From Valencia hispanica (lineage: Eukaryota; Chordata; Actinopteri; Cyprinodontiformes; Valenciidae), in contig OY747702.1 in NCBI GenBank assembly GCA_963556495.2, positions 12,832,193-12,896,192 on the forward strand: a stretch of DNA of 64,000 bases, given 5' to 3'. Position numbers and translations under genes: made by a program. Positions 11,013 to 21,345 of this stretch are shown piece after piece. Each line of letters begins with the position of its first letter. Positions within the stretch are counted from its first letter, which is position 1. The notes below the pieces were generated by a model. That model searched no databases. It worked only from the letters and a program-made list of their open reading frames with translations, and was not told the DNA's origin.

Positions 11013-11186
11013 GCGTATCTGTTTAGAGCTGCCTTTGAGTAATGTTTTCATGCATCGTATCTTTTGTGTGTGCTTCATGCTTTGTTGCTAATTTTACTTT
11101 ATCACCTAATCATGTAAAGCGCCTTGAATTACCTTGTTGTTGAAAGTGTGCTATAGAAATAAAATTACCTTGCCTTGCCTTATGCA
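11013..11186 (+). mobile_element. L2-like LINE 3' end inserted in the RTE fragment
   Basis: From TATCTGTTTAGAGCTGCC to the CCTTGCCTTGCC tail, this repeats the 3' end of the LINE at 9865-10117 with few differences and one internal deletion. It is a short, strongly 5'-truncated copy. The remainder of the RTE element was not recognised downstream. Confidence 0.75.
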
Positions 11187-13280
11187 AGCGGTCCCACATA
11201 TTTCTACTTTATTCCACTCCAAAAAATAAACCACTTCTTCAATTTTACCTTCTGCTAAGGTTTTTTTTTTTAAACTCATGTTGTGATCAGCAGTTTCAAG
11301 GCTGTATAAAACCCAAGTTGTTTTGTTTTGGGTTTTTTCAAAATGTACTACAACTTACTCCATCAATGACAGTTTCTTTGAATTTGAAAGTGAATGAAAA
11401 AAAATGTGAATTCCTTCACACAAGTTGGAGATGAATGATGAAAGTCAATTTTTTTTAGGTTCATCTGACAAAGGCATGGTACTTGGAAACAGAAAATTCC
11501 ATCAGTGTTCAGCCATTAAGACACAGGTTGGTGACATTTACTGTAATCTTTCTTGTGATTCTTAAGGAGTCACACATACTTGTTTCTTGCTATTCAAGTC
11601 ACACTAAAAAGTGCATCAAGACAGACACAAAGCCATTGTAACTGAAGTATCTATTTAGTCAATTTTTTTCAATACATCAAGCCTGTTGTGCTTGACTGTG
11701 TTAGGCTTTTCATCTAACACATTATCTGATGTTCACATTTTGTGTAGATTCTCACCTAAGATTGTTGTATTATACTTATATAAAGCATGGCGAAATAATA
11801 AATATTACATTTTACTTGGGTAAAATATGCTCTCAGAAGATGCACAAAAATCTTGGGACAACAACGAATCAATGGTTCACATTGATGAGGAGGATTCATT
11901 AGGATTCAAGCCTGTTTATGGTAGCAGCGATCATCACAGACGAGCACGAACTGTAGATGAAGATTGAATATTTGATGAAGGCACTAAAACTGAATGGATT
12001 TTCGACAAGGCTGTTCATGGACTATAAAAAGGCTTATTTCATTATTCGGTAGTCAGGTGAAAGAAAGGTGCTTTCTAAAGGATTGATTGGTGCCCATTTC
12101 ATTTATTTTACAGCCACCCAACCAAACTAAGACACAATCAGTGACATATGGTTGTGTTTGACAGAAAATAGTTAAAATGTCACCAATACTTTTATGCTCG
12201 CAGATAGCAGACACAGGAACCCTTAATGCACAGTGTATGACTTTAAGTTCCAGTCCCGAGTTATATTGTTAAGCTGCACGCAGAATCATCAACAATTTAG
12301 AATAATAGGTAATGAGGAAACCAATTGCTATGTATTTCAGTTGCTAGTTTACATTTAGACCCAAACAACTTCCACCACCCAAATAATTAAATTCACAAGG
12401 AATATGTTGAGGGTTAAACGTTTGACAAACCAAGAATGTGGACCTATTGTTTTCTATATGTTAGGTCAAAGTTTAAAAGTATCTATGTCCTCCAAAATCC
12501 TTTATTTAAGAAGTTGTTTAATCCGGTAATTCTGGCCCCTCTGAAACATCAAAGGGAGTCTTTAAATTCAAACCTGTAATTGTGATTAGCATACCTTCAT
12601 GTGAGGCTTTCTGAATTAAAATTTCACTGAGGGCCATGCAAATGAAGGTGTCCTGAAACAATCCACACAGCACCGCAGGTAGCAGTCAGGCAAAAACAAA
12701 AGACCAGAGTCAGAAGGGATAAAAGTTTCTCTCCTGACAGAGCTATTACCATAAGCTTAATTAAATATGAGTGCACTTTGAATTAAAACACTTACTTACA
12801 CTGTCTATTAACAGGCTTCCAGGCAAGAGACTACCAGCATTGTGGAGGGTAATTTGACTTGCAAGTAGAGAAAGGTATAAAACATGAAGAATGACAGAGG
12901 TGGTTTTCTTTCCACACAACTTCAGATAGGTGTAAGCTAAACTTTTCTTTTTAGTTTTATTTATATATGTATATTAAATAAACTGAGTAGTGTGTGCATG
13001 ATTTTAAATAAAGCATGCACAGCTTTAAGTACAATTGGAGATAAACCTACTTGCTCATATAAGTTTTAGATCAGGAGGCGCAGGCAATCCTATGGGAGCT
13101 CCTGACAAGAAGAAGCAGAAAGCTTTAAACATTTCATTTTCTCCTTTAGAAACGTAGAAGGCAAACACCAACGTTTCCTTGGTAATGTAACCGGTCTAAG
13201 CTGGGGTAAAAAAATAAGATCTGTATTTAGCTCAGATACACCAAAGTGGGTTGGAAGAAAACTTTATTTTGCTCTTAAAT
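11187..13280. other. AT-rich sequence, no gene seen
   Basis: About 2.1 kb with no recognisable protein similarity, RNA gene or element boundary on either strand, and no open frame of note. Confidence 0.5.
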
Positions 13281-13812
13281 ACAGTGGGGCAAAATAGTAT
13301 TTGGAATCCACTGATTCTGTAAGTTCTCCCACTTCAAAAGATAAGAGGTCTGTAATTTTCATCATAGGTACATTTCAACTTCAAGAGAGAGAATGTACAA
13401 GAACAAAATCCAGGAAATGACATTGGATGATTTAAAAACAAAAATATTTGTATAATGGTACAGAATTTTTTTTTTTTAGCAGCAATAATTCTAGCCCTTA
13501 CAGACATATTACTTGTTCGTTAAGAAGCTCTTCTATACTCTACTCGTTACCTGTATTATTGGCACCTGTTTCAACTCGTTATCTGTATAAAATACACCTG
13601 TCCACACCTTCAAACAGCCATCCCCCATATCCAAGACCAGAGAGATGTCCAAGGACACCAGGGACAAGATTGTACACCTGCACAAGACTGTGATGAACCA
13701 ATCTACAATAGGCAAGCAGCTTGGTGTGAAGAGATCAACTGTTAGAGCAATTATTTGAAAGTGGAATAGATAGAAGATCACTGATAATCTTAAGGACCAC
13801 AGTAACAAAGTT
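13281..13812 (+). mobile_element. Tc1-like transposon, 5' part with internal deletion
   Basis: The start TACAGTGGGGCAAAATAGTA and the following CTCCCACTTCAAAAGATAAG match the terminal inverted repeat region of a Tc1-like family widespread in fishes. Downstream come the family's 5' UTR (CGTTACCTGTATTATTGGCACCTG) and transposase start (around 13640-13760, in the AAGACCAGAGAGATGTCCAA context). After CACTGATAATC the sequence jumps to GGACCACAGTAACAAAG, so most of the transposase is deleted. A second copy of the family lies at 25796. Confidence 0.75.
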
Positions 13813-13826
13813 TAGTTTTTTTTTTT

Positions 13827-14013
13827 AAATAAGGTTTTTGAGCCTGAGTGGCCTTTATTGATAGTGGACAGAGTTTTGAAGGGGGAGAGAGGTGGGAGAA
13901 GACATGTGGCAAAGGTTGCCTGGGATGGGACTTGAACCAGGGACAGCCGCGTTGAGGACCAAGGCCTCTGGTCATGGGGTGCCCGCTCTAACCACTACGC
14001 CACGCGACACCCC
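13827..14013 (-). mobile_element. tRNA-derived SINE
   Basis: On the minus strand the copy begins GGGTGTCGCGTGGCGTAGTG. It contains an A box TGGCGTAGTGG (13992-14002) and a B box GGTTCAAGTCC (13928-13938), the internal RNA polymerase III promoter of tRNA genes. The 53-base gap between boxes suits a tRNA with a long variable arm (Leu/Ser type), though the parent tRNA is not certain. The body after the tRNA head is unrelated to tRNA and ends near an A/T-rich tail at 13815-13830. Confidence 0.8.
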
Positions 14014-14400
14014 AGGTTGGGTCTGTGTTTTAAGAAAACGACAATGGTCCTAACATTAATGCACACATACATGCACACACGCTCATGCCACAGCTACAGA
14101 CATGCACACTCCTGGATTTCAACATGCTTGCTAAAGACTCCCCCCCCACTCCTTGGCCAGCGGAATGGTGGGGGCGCTGTCAGGCTGCAAACCTATTCCT
14201 CTGTGCAGGGGTTCCCCACCCCCTATTGTGACCATTTCCTACCTGTAATAGGAGCGCTGCACTCTGGCTAGCTCCCTCAGTCTACCTGTTCCTGTTTTTT
14301 TTATTGTATGTTGTTGTTATATGTTCTTGTACTGTAAACTGAATTTCCCCTCGTGGGATCAATAAAGTATTCATTCATTCATTATTCATTCATTAGTAAC
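14014..14400 (+). repeat. Unassigned stretch ending in a LINE 3'-end-like tail
   Basis: Most of the stretch is unrecognised. Its end (about 14330-14395) reads as a non-LTR retrotransposon terminus, with GGGATCAATAAAGTA followed by a run of ATTC repeats. The same GATCAATAAAGTA-type end occurs antisense at 50336-50352, pointing to one LINE family. Confidence 0.4.
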
Positions 14401-14401
14401 A

Positions 14402-15243
14402 CCGTGTCCCTCGGGGGGCCCCTGTGGGGGGTGCTCCGGGAGTATGGGGTACCGGGCCCCTTGATACAGGCTTTTAGCTCCCTGTACGACCGGTGCCAGA
14501 GTTTGGTTCGCATTGCCGGCAGTAAGTCGGGCTTGTTTCCGGTGAGAGTTGGACTCCACCAAGGTTGCCCTTTGTCCCCGATCCTGTTCATAACTTTCAT
14601 GGACAGGATTTCTAGGCGCAGCCAAAATGTTGAGGGGATCTGTTTCGGTGGCCTCAGGATTGGGTCTCTGCTTTTTGCAGATGACGTGGTCCTGTTGGCT
14701 TCATCGGAATGTGATCTACAGCTTTCGCTGGAGCGGTTCGCAGCCGAGTGTGAAGCGGCTGGGATGAGAATCAGCACCTCCAAATCCAAGGCCATGGTCT
14801 TGAGCCCGAAAAGGGTGGGGTGCCTTCTCGGGGTCTGGGGTGAGGTCCTTCCCCAAGTGCAGGAGTTTAAGTATCTGGGGGTCTTGTTCACAAATGAGGG
14901 AAAATGGAGCGGGAGGTCGATAGACGGATTGGTAGGGCATCTGAAGTTATGCGGGCACTGTACCGGTCTGTTGTGGTGAAGAGAGAGCTGAGCCGAAAGG
15001 CGAAGCTCTCGATTTACCGGTCGATCTACGTTCCTACCCTCATCTATGGTCACGAACTCTGGGTGGTGACCGAAAGAACAAGATCACGGATACAAGCGGC
15101 CGAAATGAGTTTCCTCCGTAGGGTGTCTGGGCTCTCCCTTAGAGATAGGGTGAGAAGCTAAGTCATCCGGAGGGGGCTCAGAGTAGAGCCGCTGCTCCTC
15201 CACATCGAGAGGAGTCAGTTGAGGTGGCTCGGGCATCTGGTCA
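14402..15243 (+). mobile_element. Rex3-like (RTE clade) LINE fragment
   Basis: RT blocks occur in order: SLYDRCQSLVRIAGSKSGLF, GLHQGCPLSPILF, and SLLFADDVVLLAS with the catalytic FADD at about 14674-14685. Next comes FAAECEAAGMRISTSKSKAM, and after a frame change near 14900 come RRIGRASEVMRALYRSVVVK, KLSIYRSIYVPTLIYGHEL and AAEMSFLRRVSGLSLRDRV. This pattern is the Rex3/RTE type of fishes (recognised from family knowledge). The 5' end is missing and the 3' end is replaced at 15243 by a CATC-repeat sequence. A relative lies at 58755. Confidence 0.8.
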
Positions 15244-15245
15244 GG

Positions 15246-15389
15246 ATTCATCCATCCATCCATCCATTTTCTATACCCGTCATTCCTATGCAGGGTTGCG
15301 GGGGGGCTGGTGCCTATCTCCAGCGGTCAAGGGGCGAGAGGCAGGGTACACCCTGGACAGGACGCCAGTCCATCGCAGGGCGGTCAGGA
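15246..15389 (+). repeat. CATCC-headed interspersed fish repeat
   Basis: The stretch begins with CATCCATCCATCCATCC and TTTTCTATACCC, continues through a G-run and GGGTACACCCTGGACAGGAC, and ends with CCAGTCCATCGCAGGGC. A shorter, diverged copy with the same order of motifs lies at 18897-18990. I recognise it as a common dispersed repeat in fishes but cannot name its class. Confidence 0.6.
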
Positions 15390-17801
15390 TTCAATTCAAT
15401 TCAGTTTATTTATATTGCGCCAATTCACAACAGATGTTATCTCAAGGCACTTAACAAGAAGTCATTTCAATACATTTATACATACATTCCAATCAGTTAA
15501 AAAGTTTCCTATTTAAGGAATCCCAGCAGATTGCATCAGTCATTGGCGTGAGGTTGGGCCCCGTTGATGCAGACTTTCCAACCACAGCAATCCTTCAGCA
15601 ATCCCTCATACTGAGCAAGCATGTAGCGACGGTGGAGAGGAAAAACTCCCCTTTAACAGGAAGAAACCTCCAACAGAACCAGGCTCAGTAGGAGCGGCCA
15701 TCTGCCACGACCGTCTGGGGGTTTGAGAAGACAGAGCAGAAACACAAAAGGAACAGAAGATCTGATATAAGAGAACTTTATATGTTACAGAAAGTAAAAA
15801 GTTAATAACAGGACACAGTGGATGTTCAGTTACTGGGAGGATCATCCCAGTCGATGCCCCCTGTCCAACAGGGCATTGCAGCCAAGCAGGATACCAGACC
15901 AGGTATATCTTCTATGGAGAGAAAAACACTGAGAGAAAACAAAGTCAACAGTCGAAATAACAGAATGTACTGTAATACAACTGGAGAGTCGTAGGAGAAA
16001 AGGAAGTAGCAGAGTGAAGAAAATTGGTAGGTCTGTCCTCCAGCAGTCTAAGCCTATAGCAGCATAACTACAGAGATAGCTCAGGATGACCTAAGCCACT
16101 CTAACTATAAGCTTTATCAAAAAGGAAAGTTTTAAGCCTGGCCTTAAAAGTAAACAGAGTGTCTGCCTCACGGACTAAAGCTGTGAGCTGGTTCCACAGG
16201 AGAGGAGCCTGATAACTAAAAGATCTGCCTCCCATTCTACTTTTAGAAATCCTAGGAATTACAAGTAAACCTGCAGTCTGAGAGCGAAGGGCTCTGTTAG
16301 GAACATAAGGAACAATTAGATCTCTGATGTATGGTGGAGCTTGATTATTAAGGGCTTTGTATGTAAGAAGAAGGATCTTAAATTCTATTCTGGATTTAAC
16401 AGGGAGCCAATGAAGGGAAGCTAAAACAGGAGAAATGTGATCTCTCTTTTTAATATTCATCAGAACTCTTGCTGCCGCATTTTGGATCAACTGAAGGCTT
16501 TTAATGGCATTTTGTGGACTACCTGATAGTAAAGAATTACAGTAGTCCAGCCTTGAGGTAACAAATGCATGGACTAGTTGCTCAGCATCACTCCTGGACA
16601 GGATGTTTCTAATTTTAGCAATATTCCGGAGGTGAAAGAAAGAAATCCTAGAAACCTGTTTAATATGGGATTTAAATGTCAAGTCTCGGTCAAAAATAAC
16701 GCCGAGGTTCTTTACGTTATTACTGGGGGCCAATTTAATGCCATCCAGATGAAGTGATTGACTAATCAGTTTCTGTTTAAGAACTTCTGGTCCAAAGACA
16801 GCAACTTCTGTTTTGTCAGAATTTAAAAGCAAAAAGTTTAGGGTCATCCATGTTTTTATGTCTTCCAGACATGCCTGTAATCTACCTAACTGACTGGGTT
16901 CATCAGGATTTATGGATAAATATAGTTGTGTATCATCTGCATAGCTGTGGAAATTTATCCCATGCTGTCTAATGATTCTACCAATTGGGAGCATATATAT
17001 GGTGAACAGAATTGGTCCAAGCACAGAACCCTGTGGAACTCCACAAGTAACACTTGAGAGTGAAGAAGATTTATCATTTAGATGAACAAACTGGAATCTA
17101 TCAGAAAAATATGATTTAAACCAGCCTAGTGCTGTTCCTTTGATCCCTGCAACATGTTCAAGCCTTTCTAAGAGAATATTATGATCGACTGTGTCAAAAG
17201 CAGCACTGAGATCTAACAAAACCAGAACAGACACAAGTCCATTATCTGAGCCTATGAGAATATCATTAGTAACCTTCACCAGTGCTGTTTCGGTGCTATG
17301 ATGAGCTCTAAAACCTGACTGAAACTCTTCAAACAGCTCGTTACTGTTTAGATGCTCACAGACTTGATTAGCAACAATTTTCTCAAGGACTTTGGATAAG
17401 AAAGGAAGGTTAGATATAGGTCTGTAATTCACTAAGTCATCTTGATCAAGGGAAGGTTTCTTGAGTAAAGGTTTAATTACAGCCATTTTAAATTCCTGTG
17501 GTACGTATCAGTTTACTAAGGATAGATTCATCATATCCAAAATGGGGCCAGGAACCAAATGGAACACTTATTTAAATAATTTGGTTGGAATTGGGTCCAA
17601 CATACAAATTGAAGGTTTAAATGAGGCTAATATCTTTGATAATTCCGAAAGCTCGACTGAATCAAAACAGCCTATGCACAACTGAGGATCTACAGTTCTT
17701 TCCGATACTGCCTCATTTACTGAGGAAGAAGTAATCATGTTTGGGAGGATGCCAATGATTTTATTTTTAATAGAATTAATTTTATTTACGAAGAATCCCA
17801 T
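15390..17801 (-). mobile_element. L2-like LINE, antisense, 5' truncated
   Basis: The element reads right to left: RT and C-terminal region from 17801 to 16101, then a 3' UTR of about 700 bases ending in repeated AATTG at 15390-15405. Its 3' UTR is repeated almost base for base at 26276-26668. The upstream endonuclease is absent. Class is inferred from the RT pattern (SLHWLPVKSRIEFKILLLTY, YADDTQLYL). Confidence 0.85.
16101..17801 (-). pseudogene. L2-like LINE ORF2 (reverse transcriptase), two stops
   Basis: From the ATG at 17486 a 461-codon frame carries most RT blocks: LVLLDLSAAFDTVDH (first Asp at about residue 92), GVPQGSVLGP (about 149-158), and SYADDTQLYL with YADD at about 182-185. A long C-terminal region (SLHWLPV... 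to LFDKAYS) follows. The same frame is open upstream to 17801 except for a TAA at 17568-17570 and a TGA near 17505, so only two stop codons break at least 560 codons. That is mild decay for this window. Start of the true protein lies beyond the truncated 5' end. Confidence 0.85.
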
Positions 17802-17837
17802 AATATATATATATATGTGTGTGTGTGTGTGTATATG
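17802..17837. repeat. TA/TG microsatellite
   Basis: Alternating TA runs turn into a GT run and back to TATATG. It adjoins the truncated 5' end of the antisense LINE. Confidence 0.9.
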
Positions 17838-18896
17838 TATCAGTCTATCTGTAGTTCACATTGTATGATGTTCATGGGTTCACACACTACAGTCTGACTT
17901 TTTAGCATTTACACCAAAGTCATGAAAGCAAAAAAAAGCAAGTTAAAATCTTATTTTATTATTTACCATTAGCAGCAAAAATTACACTAAGCAGTCTTGT
18001 AGAGTAATATTTTTAACTGTTGTAACGTTAGTTACTATTTGGAATTTGATGCAGAACCATGCTAAATTTCATAGATTCAAAGTACCTGTTCTGCACAATA
18101 TTTCTTCTTTTTGCTATAAAACAATCAAAGCAAGCTGATGGTTGTTGTTCATTTAGTCAAGCTATCTGCTTGGGTAGAGCCTACAGCTTAACAGACTCAT
18201 ATCCTGTCAATAGTACTTTTAAAACAGGATTACTGTTGTGATCCTAAGTCACCGTTTTTCTCTTCTGTATACTTCCATTTTTTTAAATTATTTTGTATTC
18301 TGATTTCCTTAGTGTTCTCTCATGTCTTTGTTGTGCATTTTATACTTTGTCAATTGTTTTGGGTTTGGTTTATTGTTTCCCGGATTCCTGTTTTCCCTCT
18401 TTGTATAACATTTTTACATGTTTATTCAGTTTTGTAAAGTTAAGGATTGACCTCAAGTAAAACCCAAAGGGTGTAGGCTAAGGCTGAAGCTTATTTAGCA
18501 TATACTCCAAAGTCGTTTTCTTAAACCACAGACATAACAAAAAAATTCAGAACGCATTTCAAAATATGCAATCAGAACAGTTCAGCATTGTGTTATATCT
18601 AGCCATTGTTCATCATTATCTCAGTATTTCAGTAAAGAAATCTCACCTGGTAATTGTTCGTTGTTGTTGTAGTTGTCGAGCGAGGCCATGACAACTTGGG
18701 GATGCCCACCTGGAGGGCAAAACACTGCAGTATTTCTCTGCCCTCCAGCCATTCTTTGAATGATTCACTAATCAACACAGAGGCAAAATATTACTGGATT
18801 CCATTGGAAAAAGACAATCCAGAGAGTAGAAATAGTGGTTTTGTGCTGTTAGATATGGTTCACTATCCAGATACGGCAAAGAATGGCAGTCATCAA
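17838..18896. other. AT-rich sequence, no gene seen
   Basis: No recognisable protein, RNA or element. Open frames at 18059 and 18654 lack any domain and are judged chance. Confidence 0.45.
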
Positions 18897-18990
18897 AATT
18901 CATCCATCTATTCATTTATTTTCTATACCCCCTTATCGTTGTGGAAGGGGTGCCTATCTCCAACAGTCATTTGGTAAGGTGGACCCTGGA
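18897..18990 (+). repeat. Second, diverged copy of the CATCC-headed repeat
   Basis: TTCATCCATCT, TTATTTTCTATACCC, GTGCCTATCTCCA and GGACCCTGGACAGG occur in the same order as at 15246-15350, with many substitutions. It is short and truncated after the GGACAGG motif. Confidence 0.55.
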
Positions 18991-19129
18991 CAGGTCCAAC
19001 AAAATTTTCTTTTCTTTCATAAAACAGGTAAAATTAGATTTTTGTTCTTGAATTTTTTTGTATGTTAAAATGTTTGAATTAAAAAAATAACATTTATTTT
19101 AATTGGTACAATTAGCCACCAAGTCAGAA

Positions 19130-19283
19130 TACTATGTTAAAAAAAACTGAAGTTATAGTTTTCACTTCACCCAAATCCAGAAATTTTACCCGTTGTAACC
19201 TTGGTCCTCTAACCCCGTATGTCAAATCCTATACAAGAACCCTTGGCGTTATTTTTGACTCCCATCTTAGCCTAGAAAAAACA
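19130..19283 (+). mobile_element. L2-like LINE RT fragment
   Basis: Translation gives KKTEVIVFTSPKSRNF, then NLGPLTPYVKSYTRTLGVIF, then DSHLSLEK, the thumb-side pattern (KTEV.VF...LGVIFD) found C-terminal to YADD in L2/Rex1-like LINEs. Nothing else of the element is recognised on this strand. From about 19287 an antisense LINE terminus (AATCAATCAATCAAACTTTA) begins. Confidence 0.6.
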
Positions 19284-19286
19284 AAT

Positions 19287-19544
19287 CAATCAATCAAACT
19301 TTATATATAAAGCTCTGTGGGCTAGCTCCTTAGGCTAGCTAGCAATCTCAGTGTTGTTACGCGCTACTGGTTGTAGAAACGGCTGCTCAATTGCCTGTAG
19401 GTTGTAAGTTTACTATTCTATGTATTTATGAGCCGCTGTTTATAGTAAAAGCCAAGGTCATTGTCTAGCTGTTCTTGGTGCTGAGTGGAAATTAACGGAG
19501 CCTGCTGAGTGTTCGCCGTTCATCAAAGTTTGCCGTAATCAATC
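19287..19544. other. LINE terminus followed by unassigned segment
   Basis: The first 30 bases (AATCAATCAATCAAACTTTA) resemble the 3' terminus of an antisense LINE, and a similar AATCAATCGATCAATAAAAC start occurs again at 19538. The 220-odd bases between look inserted. They begin near TGTGGGCTAGC and end near CCGTAATCA, which would fit a small LTR-like insertion, but no second criterion supports this. Confidence 0.3.
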
Positions 19545-21345
19545 GATCAATAAAACTCTCTTTATGAAGTGCTTTTCATAAAAAGATTGCAACTCAAAGT
19601 GCTCTACAGATTAAAAATGACCCCACATAAACCCCATTCCCATCCCTCCCCCACAGATTTAAAAGCATGAACACGAAAAAAGGACATCATGCCGAGTACA
19701 GATGATCCAGGTAAGGTAAGGAAATGGCATCAAAGAAGCCATCTGCACCGGCAGCATCACATCAACAGCAACAGCCAAGGCACTGACACAGGGCACCAAG
19801 AGAAGGTAAGGCCGAGACCCCCACCTCCACCCAAGCTCCACCTGGAGAGCACACAGGCAGCCACAGCTGACCACCGCTCCCGAAGCAGAGGGCTCCCACA
19901 GAAGAAACACTGGAAGGAAGACTAAAATAGCAGGTTAAATTATGAAAATAAAGAGTGGATAAATATGATTTGACTAAGTAGTGAAACACTCATGAAATAT
20001 AAGCAAGTAAAGCATAGAGAGCAATTAAACAGACTATAATAAATAATAATCAGTTAAAAGCTAGGCTAAAAAGGTGAGTCTTGAGCCTGCTCTTAAAAAC
20101 ATGAACGTTCTCTGCGGCCCTGAAGTCCTCAGGCAGCCTGTTCCTGAGGTGAGGGGCATAATAATGGAAAGACGCCTCACCATGAGTGTGTGGCCTGACT
20201 TTAGGGATGACAAGGAGACGGCTGCCAGAGGAGCGCAGAGACCGCGAAGGTTCATAAGGTAAAAGTCGTTCTGAAAGATAAGAAGGCCCAGAACCATTAA
20301 GACACTTAAAAACCATTAAAATAACCTTAAAATCGATCCTAAGATACACGGGGAGCCAATGCAATGAATTTAAAACAGGTGTAATGTGCTCCCGCCTCCT
20401 GGTGTTCTTCAGGACACGTGCTGCTGAATTACTGTAGAAGTTGTAAACCAATATACTCTTTTTGGGAAGACCAGAAAGCAGGGCATTACAGTAGTCAATT
20501 CTACTGGTGATAAAAACATGCATCAGTGTCTCCGTATCCAAACTTACCATAAAAGTCCTGTCTGTGAGATAGGATGTGAACCATTTGTGAACAGCACCAG
20601 AGAGGTCAATCTGTTTTAAACGGGTTAAAAGAATAGTGTGGTCTAGTGTATCAAAGGCAGCGCTTAGATCCAGTAGAACCAAAACTGTCACCTTCTGGGC
20701 ATCATAGTTTAATCTAAAATCATTTAAAATCTTCAAAAAGGCCGTCTCTGTGCTGTGGTTCACCCTAGAACCAGACTGAAATTTTGTTAGGACATTATGA
20801 AGGCTAATAAAATCATTAATCTGAATTAAAACAAGCTTTTCTAAAATGTCCCGGTCTAAAATTGTTAAAATCATTAAAATCTCAGTTGCTCTTCTTGAAC
20901 ATGGGCCTTACCACCGCCCCTTTAAAGGCGGAAGGAAAGACCCCCGCAGGAAGGTAGCAACTCATCAGGGTTAAAATCTCATCTCTAAAAGACATGTGGT
21001 GGGCCTCACTGAGGAGAAAACTTTATCAAGAATCTCAGCTTCCACCAGGACAATACTGTCCAGCGTTTTCTGGTAAAGACACACACTTAGATTTGTCTAA
21101 AACCGTGTTACTTTGAGAAAATAAAATGTCTACCTTCCCTCTGAAGTAGTCTGCATACTCCTCACAAAGAGTGTTTGAGGGGGTTTTATGAAATGCATCA
21201 CAAACATGTTTAAACATTTTGTCAATTGTGGAAAATAGAATTTTGGGATTATTTTTATGATCTGAGATGATTTTGGAAAAGTATGTCTTTCTAGTATTTC
21301 TTACTGCGTTATTGTATGATCGGAGAGGTTCGGTGTATATTTGAT
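19545..21345 (-). mobile_element. L2-like LINE, antisense, RT core deleted
   Basis: Reading right to left, the linker upstream of RT is recognisable as SYNNAVRNTRKTYFSKIIS (about 21326-21270) and CEEYADYFRGKVDILF (about 21165-21115). The RT body runs from 20874 to 20050, then the 3' UTR goes to about 19545. It belongs to a different subfamily from the 15390-17801 copy, since the 3' UTR is unrelated. The 5' boundary near 21345 is approximate. Confidence 0.75.
20050..20874 (-). pseudogene. LINE RT ORF with in-frame loss of the catalytic core
   Basis: A 274-codon uninterrupted frame contains VLVLLDLSAAFDTLDH (first catalytic Asp) and SYLTDRTFMVSLD. It then passes directly into TETLMHVFITSRIDYCNALL and SLHWLPVYLRIDFKVILMVF. 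The usual PQGS and YADD blocks between these, present in the 16101-17486 copy, are missing. The deletion keeps the frame, so the open frame is long but cannot encode an active polymerase. Confidence 0.75.

Noticed and set aside
14382..15053. 223-codon minus-strand frame opposite the Rex3-like RT
   Set aside because: Shadow of the plus-strand RT, which carries the recognisable FADD and other blocks.
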